From Nitrospira sp. (GTDB taxonomy: Bacteria; Nitrospirota; Nitrospiria; Nitrospirales; Nitrospiraceae), in assembly GCA_024998705.1 (NCBI GenBank), contig JACOEF010000149.1:1-8063 (forward strand): a DNA stretch of 8,063 bases, given 5' to 3'. Each line of letters starts with the position of its first letter. Position 1 is the stretch's first letter. The translations under genes and the position numbers were made by a program. Below are positions 1-4,666 of the stretch, piece by piece. The notes below the pieces were generated by a model that had not been told where the DNA came from, did not search any database, and saw nothing but the letters and a program-made list of their open reading frames with translations.

Positions 1-149
1 CAATGGAGTTTGTGGCAAGCGGCGGCCAGCTCATCCTGCTTGCCGACCAGAATGATCCCGACGCCCAGTTCCTGCGCGGCTTGCATCGCGCCTTCAATGA
101 CCGGGGCCGGTCCGTGGTCTCCGCCCATCGCATCGACGGCTATCTTCAT
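1..149 (-). CDS. plsX: PlsX, phosphate acyltransferase (N-terminal part, cut by window edge)
   Basis: PlsX converts acyl-ACP and phosphate to acyl-phosphate, the first step of the PlsX/PlsY route to phosphatidic acid, at the inner face of the membrane. Only the first 49 residues are in the window; the gene runs off the left edge. They begin [14 protein letters not shown], the near-invariant start of the family, and continue into the first strand-helix unit ending near ILVGKQDE. The ATG at 149-147 is the only sensible start: an in-frame stop lies a few codons upstream. No clear Shine-Dalgarno site precedes it. It follows rpmF after a 151-base gap, the usual yceD-rpmF-plsX order. That gap is the largest inside this operon, so a separate promoter is possible. 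Identity is secure; everything after residue 49 is unseen. Confidence 0.95.
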   Translation of the reverse strand, partial: MKIAVDAMGGDHGPAPVIEGAMQAAQELGVGIILVGKQDELAAACHKLH

Positions 150-247
150 GTGCGATCAGCAGTCCACGGATAGAGATGTGAAGAATCGTGTAGAGACGCC
201 CTGGCGGCTAGGACCTGACCGGCCTCACCCATGGCATGGCGTCGGAT

Positions 248-294
248 CGTGATCACGGTGCGCAATTGTACCCGAATCACGTCTGGAAAAGAAC
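248..294 (-). promoter_or_regulatory. Candidate plsX promoter with adjacent palindrome
   Basis: In the 151-base gap between rpmF and plsX, the minus strand has TACAAT at 270-265, a five-of-six match to the -10 consensus. The best -35 at 17-base spacing is TTCTTT, which is poor. Just downstream, over the expected transcription start, is a perfect 10-base palindrome CGTGATCACG (257-248). Such palindromes arise by chance several times in 8 kb, so an operator role is only a possibility. I see no terminator after rpmF, so plsX may simply be read from the upstream operon. Nothing else is recognised in the gap. Confidence 0.25.
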
Positions 295-300
295 CAGCTG

Positions 301-486
301 TTACGCTTCCTCGACGACGATGACGGCCTTCCCCTTGTAGGTCCCGCAATTCATGCACGTATAGTGCGGCAGCTTCAATTCGTGGCATTGCGGGCACAAC
401 GAAAAGCCTGGAGGAACCAGTCTGGTCTTAGCGGTTCGCCGCATATCTCGCCGGGACCGTGAATGTTTGTGTTTTGGATTTGCCAT
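301..486 (-). CDS. rpmF: 50S ribosomal protein L32
   Basis: L32 is a small basic protein of the large ribosomal subunit. The 61-residue product starts [17 protein letters not shown], the typical arginine- and lysine-rich L32 head. It carries four cysteines in two CxxC pairs (C31/C34 and C44/C47), the zinc-ribbon (C+) form of the protein. Length is normal for the family. The ATG at 486-484 is preceded by AAGGAG at 497-492 with a 5-base spacer, which fixes the start. It lies 38 bases after yceD and before plsX, the conserved bacterial arrangement that links ribosome assembly with phospholipid synthesis. The C-terminal tail VIVVEEA is short and acidic. Confidence 0.98.
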   Translation of the reverse strand: MANPKHKHSRSRRDMRRTAKTRLVPPGFSLCPQCHELKLPHYTCMNCGTYKGKAVIVVEEA

Positions 487-524
487 GACGACTCCTTCAA
501 CGGGTACAGATCCCGGTTAACCGA

Positions 525-1118
525 CTATGCGTTTCCACCTTTGGATTGGCGCCCCCGTAGCACACGAAAGGGACTCGGTCCCTGCTCCGGAGGACAACCG
601 CAGCGACGCTCATTCAAATTCTGGCCGCACTGCGGACAGAGACCAAGGCACTCTTCCCGACACAACGGCTGCATCGGAGCCGCCAGAATCACCTGCTCGC
701 GGACCATGGGAACCAGGTCGAGGTGATCGCCCTGATACAGATAGACTTCATCCGCCTCTTCCGTTTCTTCGACAGGCTCAACCGGCTGGGCGCCCCGCCT
801 CGGACTTCTCCGAGGTGTCTCCGCAGGAGTCGGCTTGCTCGCCGCGCCCGGCTGCGGAAGATATCCCGCGTAGAGGGTCACGAAAAGCGGTTCAGCATAC
901 TCCGTGAGACACCGAACACACTGACGGATCGCCGTCCCTTCCAAGGTTCCGGTCACTGTGATCGGCCCTTCGTGATGGACGAGCTCCAACTGAACCGTGA
1001 GCGGCCCCTGAAACTTTTCCTCCGGCTCATCCAAGCCAAGCTGCGGTCCCGTGGCCGTGCACGACAGAGAGAGTCCTTCCGAGGCGATGTCAACAATCGC
1101 AGGGTTGAGCGTATCCAT
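525..1118 (-). CDS. yceD: YceD / DUF177 family protein
   Basis: DUF177 proteins are encoded next to rpmF across bacteria; the E. coli and plant members are linked to accumulation of 23S rRNA, but the molecular action is not settled. The 197-residue product has the family's central CVRC pair (C67/C70) and a C-terminal cysteine-rich block with CREECLGLCPQCGQNLN (C153, C157, C161, C164) followed by C173 and C175, probably metal-binding. Between them, about residues 92-124, is a low-complexity stretch rich in Pro, Arg and then Glu. Start choice: the ATG at 1118 places MDTLNPAIVDI where the family normally begins, but has no clear ribosome site. An in-frame GTG at 1196 (or TTG at 1199) has a weak TTAGG upstream and would add about 26 residues. 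Third-position GC drops in that extension, so I prefer 1118. It sits between rpsR and rpmF. Confidence 0.9.
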   Translation of the reverse strand: MDTLNPAIVDIASEGLSLSCTATGPQLGLDEPEEKFQGPLTVQLELVHHEGPITVTGTLEGTAIRQCVRCLTEYAEPLFVTLYAGYLPQPGAASKPTPAETPRRSPRRGAQPVEPVEETEEADEVYLYQGDHLDLVPMVREQVILAAPMQPLCREECLGLCPQCGQNLNERRCGCPPEQGPSPFRVLRGRQSKGGNA

Positions 1119-1214
1119 AGGCACTGTCACGACAGGGAACGCCGCTCCCGCATGGAACGGGAGACGGACTGCTGGACGACCTGATCCAAGACTCACCAAA
1201 ACCTAACCCTCGCC

Positions 1215-1472
1215 CTATCGCTCTTCAGCGAAGCTCACCAAGGCGATCTGACGCGCCCGTTTCACCGCCACCGTCAAGACGCGCTGGTGCTGCAGGCAGT
1301 TTCCAGAAATGCGACGCGGGACGATTCGTCCGCGCTCAGTTAAAAAGTTCCGCAACAGACCGACGTCTTTGAAATCGATCGGCGCCTTATCCACACAAAA
1401 CCGGCACGGCTTGCGGCGCTGAAAAAAACGCCCCCCTCCGCCCCCGCCATTTCCGCGATCTCCTCGTTCCAT
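1215..1472 (-). CDS. rpsR: 30S ribosomal protein S18
   Basis: S18 binds the platform of the 30S subunit together with S6. The 85-residue product has the family core: RRKPCRFC (C23, C26), then [19 protein letters not shown] and the C-terminal basic segment around [13 protein letters not shown] third cysteine, C59, lies in ISGNCLQHQ. The N-terminus carries a run of six glycines (residues 9-14) before RFFQRRK, slightly unusual but in the disordered tail of the family. The ATG at 1472-1470 has GGAGG at 1482-1478 with a 5-base spacer. It follows ssb by 15 bases. Neither rplI nor dnaB follows it here; yceD is the next gene. Confidence 0.97.
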   Translation of the reverse strand: MERGDRGNGGGGGGRFFQRRKPCRFCVDKAPIDFKDVGLLRNFLTERGRIVPRRISGNCLQHQRVLTVAVKRARQIALVSFAEER

Positions 1473-1487
1473 ACTCGCCTCCGTCTG

Positions 1488-1880
1488 CTACAGCTGTTCG
1501 TCTTCGTAAGAAGGTTCTTCGTGTAGGCCGCCGCTCTCGCCTCCTGCCTCGCCCCGCTTCGGCAGGAAGGTCACGCCTTGGGCCACAACTTCGTGTTTAC
1601 TACGCTTCTGCCCGTCCTTGGTCTCCCAACGGCGCTGCTGGAGCCGTCCATCAATGATCACGCCGTTGCCCTTGCTCAGATACTGCCCGCAATGCTCCGC
1701 CTGCTTCCCGAACACCACGATGTCGATGGAACAAACTTCTTCCTTGAGTTCATCCCCCTGCTTAAACCGCCGACTCGTCGCCAGCCCGAAGCTGGCAACC
1801 GGCGTCCCGCTGGGGGTATAACGCAACTCCGGATTGCGGGTCAGATTCCCGACCAGGATGACTTTATTGAACCCCGCCAA
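1488..1880 (-). CDS. ssb: Single-stranded DNA-binding protein SSB (atypical C-terminal tail)
   Basis: SSB coats single-stranded DNA in replication and repair. Residues 4-108 form the OB fold: FNKVILVGNLTRNPELRYT, then TPVASFGLAT, the EEVCSIDIVVFGKQAEHC strand pair, and VIIDGRLQQRRWETKDG. These are all classic bacterial SSB segments. At 130 residues it is short, with a tail of only about 22 residues. The tail is acidic but ends SYEDEQL, not the usual DDDIPF-type tip that recruits partner proteins. The reading frame is intact up to its stop, so this is not an obvious frameshift. The start is TTG at 1880-1878: it has AAGGAG with a 6-base spacer, and no ATG or GTG fits the conserved N-terminus. 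The first 17 bases overlap the end of rpsF in another frame, suggesting translational coupling. rpsF-ssb-rpsR is a standard order. Confidence 0.95.
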   Translation of the reverse strand: MAGFNKVILVGNLTRNPELRYTPSGTPVASFGLATSRRFKQGDELKEEVCSIDIVVFGKQAEHCGQYLSKGNGVIIDGRLQQRRWETKDGQKRSKHEVVAQGVTFLPKRGEAGGESGGLHEEPSYEDEQL

Positions 1881-2217
1881 CGGTGGCTCCTTGTGGTGCG
1901 GCCACAGGGGCGCCTCTGGGCGGAGCCGGCTCCTGCTCCAATTTCACGGTCAGAAATTTAATAATCGAATCTTCAAGTCGGTAGGCACGTTCGAGTTCGG
2001 TAATGACCGATCCCGGCCCCTTGAAGTAAAAGTAGACGTACGTGCCCTTACGTTCACGCTTGATCTCGTAAGCGAGCTTCTTGCGGCCCCAATTTTCGGC
2101 CCGCTCGAGAGAGGCCCCGTTCTTTGTCACGGTGCCCTTCATCTTTTCAATCAGTGCAGTCGTCTCTTCGTCGCTTATGGACGGACGAATAATGAACAGG
2201 GACTCGTAGAGCTCCAT
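1864..2217 (-). CDS. rpsF: 30S ribosomal protein S6
   Basis: S6 forms a heterodimer with S18 on the 30S platform. The 117-residue product begins MELYESLFIIRP, the standard S6 start. It continues through a helix (about 15-32) and the conserved NWGRKKLAYEIKRERKGTYV strand region (42-61), then VITELERAYRLEDSIIKFLTVKL. After residue 95 it has a Pro/Ala/Gly-rich tail, not conserved in most S6 proteins but of a common kind. The reading frame is open upstream to 2334, but the ATG at 2217 is clearly the start: it matches the family N-terminus and has AGGAGG (2230-2225) with a 7-base spacer. It is the first gene of the rpsF-ssb-rpsR-yceD-rpmF operon, with its own promoter and leader just upstream. Its last 17 bases overlap the ssb start. 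Confidence 0.97.
   Translation of the reverse strand: MELYESLFIIRPSISDEETTALIEKMKGTVTKNGASLERAENWGRKKLAYEIKRERKGTYVYFYFKGPGSVITELERAYRLEDSIIKFLTVKLEQEPAPPRGAPVAAPQGATVGGVQ
1887..1892 (-). promoter_or_regulatory. Ribosome binding site deciding the TTG start of ssb
   Basis: AAGGAG on the minus strand, inside the last codons of rpsF, lies 6 bases before the TTG at 1880-1878. This strong site, together with the lack of an ATG or GTG near the conserved SSB N-terminus, supports TTG as the real initiation codon. Confidence 0.8.
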
Positions 2218-2291
2218 GCAGATTCCTCCTGGACATTGGCCCCCATTCATAGATGGGAGCGAGGTGTAGGTGCCGGAAATACCGGCAAGAA
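2218..2291 (-). promoter_or_regulatory. rpsF leader with two hairpins; possible S6:S18 autoregulatory element
   Basis: The expected 5' leader is about 74 bases. It contains a 6-base-pair stem TGCCGG/CCGGCA with loop TATTT (2287-2271). A second 7-pair stem, CTCCCAT/ATGGGGG with one G-T pair and a 6-base loop, lies at 2259-2240. The AGGAGG of rpsF follows at 2230-2225. Many bacteria carry an RNA motif before rpsF that binds the S6:S18 complex through a CCG in a bulge between a stem and a hairpin. CCG trinucleotides occur here, but in the simple fold I drew they are paired. The hairpins are seen; the regulatory assignment is inference from position. Confidence 0.4.
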
Positions 2292-2297
2292 GAGAGG

Positions 2298-2327
2298 ACG
2301 GTACCACAGCATTTTGCAGGCTGTCAA
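2298..2327 (-). promoter_or_regulatory. Sigma-70-type promoter for the rpsF operon
   Basis: On the minus strand, a perfect TTGACA (-35, 2327-2322) is followed after 18 bases by TACCGT (2303-2298). TACCGT keeps the three most important -10 bases (T, A and the final T) and is preceded by TGG, an extended -10 element. Transcription would start near 2291, giving a leader of about 74 bases before rpsF. It lies in the 222-base gap after the cytochrome/binding-protein gene. That gap contains no other gene. The 112 bases upstream of the -35 hold a perfect palindrome GCAGATCTGC (2394-2385) but no hairpin with a T-run that would act as an intrinsic terminator. Confidence 0.65.
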
Positions 2328-2439
2328 CAATCAAGATCGGTCAAAGCTCGGCCCGCCCGCCACAACCCCGACCACGTTCCAGCCGCAGATCTGCCTCACC
2401 ACAATAACCATGACGACCACAAAATGCGCCTGGATGGTG

Positions 2440-4059
2440 TCATGGGCCACCGATCGGCACAACCCACCCGCTGACCGGAACCAAATACGGGTGGTCTGGT
2501 GTCAGACTCAATATCATGGACCGGGAAGTTCCCATGCGGCGATGAGCGTCAAAGGTCAGGAGAGATCCCGGCCCAGCGTCCTGATCGCGAAACGTTTCAA
2601 GAGCCTCGACCAACGCGCTCCGGTTGAGCTGCCGTCCTGCCCGCATGCAGGCTTCTACCAGAGCCGAGACTGCAATGTACGCCATGCGAGCAAACCCAGG
2701 GCTCGAAATGGCTTCTTGGCCGGCGAGTGCCGAGAGGGACTCCACGTCCTCCTTGGTCGGGGGCGGCAGTGGCGCCACGAGAAAGATCCTCGACATCATA
2801 CGATTCGGCATTGTACGAACGCGCTGGCCCACCATACTCACAGCGCTCAACAGAACGGGCGACAGCCCCTGTCGATCCAACTCAGTCCCCAACACCAGCA
2901 CGTCTTCGCCTTCACCCAACAGCACGACCGCGTCGACCCTCTCGTGCCGGAGTTTCTCGACCAGAGCCTCCACGTCAAGCTGTCCTGGTTGATAGTCATG
3001 CTCGACCACCACAGCCAGTGCGTGATGGCTGGCGTGCACACGGATCCCCTGCAGCGCATCTAGATTGCCCGAGACCTTCGCGCGAACGACTGCCAATCGC
3101 GGCTGCGCCGAACCCGTCAGGGCCAGGGCTCGGTCTCTCAAAAAATCGATCGCGGCTCGAAATTGGAGCTCAAACCCGGGTAACGCATAAAAAATATAGG
3201 GATGCGGTGGATCCAACACATGTGGGGAGAGGGCGAGTGGACCGATCAACGGAACCTGATTACGTTCAAGCACTTCCGACGTGGCCGAATCGCCAAGCGG
3301 CGAAAAACTTCCCAGCAGTGCAAACACCTGCCGCTGCTCAATAAGGTGTGCGGTTGCGGTCGCTGTCTTGGCTGGGTCACCGGCAGAGTCTTCAGCCACC
3401 AGCTGCACCTGGCGTCCATAAACACCGCCTCCTTGATTCACCCGCGCAAGCATACCGGTCAACGTGGCCGTAACATCTCGGCCAATCTGCGCCAGCGGAC
3501 CGGACATGGGAAGCGCCGCACCCACCGTGATCGCGGTTGCCGTAATACCGGGATCCGTATCGACGTCTTCGCCGATCTGTTTCAAATAGGCAACCATCGC
3601 CGCAAGGTGAGCCGAGGTCATCCGATACCGCGGCATGCTCGTATGCAGGGGATGGCCCGACGCATCAAGCCCCTGGGTAATGGCCCTGGCCAGCGTCTCA
3701 TCAGTATACGCTTCACGATGGTGACCGGTTTGCAGGGAGTCCCGTGAATGGCGAAGTGCGAAATTCGTCAGCGGCGGCACGCGCAGCCCGCCCTCCTGGA
3801 TTCCCTCTCCCCGTACTCCATGGCACTGTGCGCAGCGAAAGAGCGTCGCCGGATGAAATTCGCTGGCCCCATTCAGTTCTGCACGAATTTCGTCCGCCCC
3901 CTCAACCTCGCCTCGATGATAAATCGTCCGGCCGACTCGCTCTTCGTGCGAGAGCGGATCGGTCCAGGCGAGCGTAAGCGACGGAAACACGGCCCAACAA
4001 AGCACCCCTACCAGGCTCCATGCAATCTGTCGCGTGAGAACAAGCGATCGGGTAGTCAT
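2440..4059 (-). CDS. Cytochrome c domain fused to type-1 periplasmic binding protein
   Basis: This exported 539-residue protein joins two modules. Residues 1-31 form a signal peptide with hydrophobic core WSLVGVLCWAVF. Residues about 40-167 are a monoheme class-I cytochrome c: heme motif CAQCH at 76-80 and a probable axial methionine M142 in TSMPRYRM, followed by the closing helix HLAAMVAYLKQIG. From about 176 to 530 comes a Leu/Ile/Val-type (receptor-family) ligand-binding domain. It opens with ITVGAALPMSGPLAQIGRDV, then VYGRQVQLVAEDSAGDPAKT and FALLGSFSPLGDSATSEVL. Such domains normally feed ABC transporters, but no permease or ATPase gene is present in the window. The ATG at 4059 lies 8 bases after the SCO gene; its ribosome site is weak, suggesting coupling. 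The ligand and the redox partner cannot be read from the sequence. Placement suggests a role with the copper proteins encoded upstream. Confidence 0.88.
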   Translation of the reverse strand: MTTRSLVLTRQIAWSLVGVLCWAVFPSLTLAWTDPLSHEERVGRTIYHRGEVEGADEIRAELNGASEFHPATLFRCAQCHGVRGEGIQEGGLRVPPLTNFALRHSRDSLQTGHHREAYTDETLARAITQGLDASGHPLHTSMPRYRMTSAHLAAMVAYLKQIGEDVDTDPGITATAITVGAALPMSGPLAQIGRDVTATLTGMLARVNQGGGVYGRQVQLVAEDSAGDPAKTATATAHLIEQRQVFALLGSFSPLGDSATSEVLERNQVPLIGPLALSPHVLDPPHPYIFYALPGFELQFRAAIDFLRDRALALTGSAQPRLAVVRAKVSGNLDALQGIRVHASHHALAVVVEHDYQPGQLDVEALVEKLRHERVDAVVLLGEGEDVLVLGTELDRQGLSPVLLSAVSMVGQRVRTMPNRMMSRIFLVAPLPPPTKEDVESLSALAGQEAISSPGFARMAYIAVSALVEACMRAGRQLNRSALVEALETFRDQDAGPGSLLTFDAHRRMGTSRSMILSLTPDHPYLVPVSGWVVPIGGP

Positions 4060-4067
4060 GCCAGGAA

Positions 4068-4652
4068 TTAGGGGATGAAGGGACCCGCGAGGGTCGTCGG
4101 AGCAGCGGCGACGGACGCCACGGCCGCCGTGACCATGGGAACGGAAGCCTGACCATACAGACGGGTCCAGACGCCGGCCGCGTCATTCCCGACAAGGATC
4201 ACGGCAGAATGGTCCGCCTTATTCGACACCACGATCCCCAACGACAGAAGCAGGCGTGTGATGCTCTGTTGGGAGCCGGTCAGAAACATCCACCCCGGCC
4301 CCGCGCCGAATTTATCGGCAAAAGCCTTGAGCTGCGCCGGGCGATCGCTCCGCGGATCAATACTCACCGACAGCAATGTGACCTGTGGCCGCAAATCAGC
4401 GTGCACCTGATGGTGCACCGCACTGAACAATCCGGCCGCCGCCGGACAGCTCGTCTTGCAGGAGGTGTAGAGAAAATTGATCGCGACTGTCTTGCCCTTC
4501 ACCAGATCTGTATACAACCGATGCGACCGCCCCTCCTGGTCAAACACTTCAATATCAGGAATAACGGGGGCCGGCGACTCCGCGTGACTAGCCGGCACCA
4601 TGGACATCAGGGGCCAGGCAACTGCAACGAATCGTACTGAGCAGAGCGTCAT
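4068..4652 (-). CDS. SCO1/SenC family copper chaperone / thiol-disulfide protein
   Basis: SCO proteins are thioredoxin-fold proteins outside the cytoplasm that bind copper and usually help build the CuA site of cytochrome oxidase; some serve other copper enzymes or redox tasks. The 194-residue product has a signal peptide ending near SMVPASHA, then the fold. The key motif TSCKTSCP supplies the CxxxC pair (C65 and C69 from the chosen start). The third copper ligand is the histidine in KADHSAVILVGND (about residue 148). SIDPRSDRPAQLKAF is the typical SCO segment after the active site. The start at 4652 has AAGGA with a 9-base spacer. An ATG at 4661 would add three residues, but the same site would touch it. 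No cytochrome oxidase gene is in the window; the neighbour is a multicopper-oxidase-like gene, its more likely client. The alanine-rich C-terminus after about residue 175 is family-variable. Confidence 0.93.
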   Translation of the reverse strand: MTLCSVRFVAVAWPLMSMVPASHAESPAPVIPDIEVFDQEGRSHRLYTDLVKGKTVAINFLYTSCKTSCPAAAGLFSAVHHQVHADLRPQVTLLSVSIDPRSDRPAQLKAFADKFGAGPGWMFLTGSQQSITRLLLSLGIVVSNKADHSAVILVGNDAAGVWTRLYGQASVPMVTAAVASVAAAPTTLAGPFIP

Positions 4653-4661
4653 CCCTGACAT

Positions 4662-4666
4662 TCCTT
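4662..4666 (-). promoter_or_regulatory. Ribosome binding site deciding the SCO gene start
   Basis: AAGGA on the minus strand overlaps the TAA stop of the beta-propeller gene. It touches the ATG at 4661 but is 9 bases from the ATG at 4652, so the second ATG is the better start. The overlap with the previous stop codon fits coupled translation. Confidence 0.5.

Noticed and set aside
286..300. Short inverted repeat CTGG/CCAG with a T-rich loop after rpmF, considered as terminator
   Set aside because: The stem has only four pairs and the T-rich part is in the loop, not after the stem, so it does not fit an intrinsic terminator.
2218..2334. N-terminal extension of S6 to an upstream start at 2334
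   Set aside because: The added 39 residues do not match S6, and the frame start overlaps the promoter. The internal ATG at 2217 has AGGAGG and the family N-terminus.
2385..2394. Perfect palindrome GCAGATCTGC after the cytochrome fusion gene, considered as terminator or operator
   Set aside because: The arms are only 5 bases with no loop and no T-run follows. Ten-base palindromes are expected several times by chance in a window of this size.
1834..3063. A long plus-strand open frame of 409 codons
   Set aside because: It runs antisense through ssb, rpsF and the cytochrome fusion gene, has no family-like segments and shows a His/Arg/Gln-rich composition typical of the shadow of a high-GC coding strand.
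4641..4652. Possible lipobox around the cysteine in MTLCSV of the SCO protein
   Set aside because: The cysteine lies at residue 4, before the hydrophobic core of the signal peptide, so it cannot be a lipoprotein processing site. A normal cleavage after ASHA fits better.
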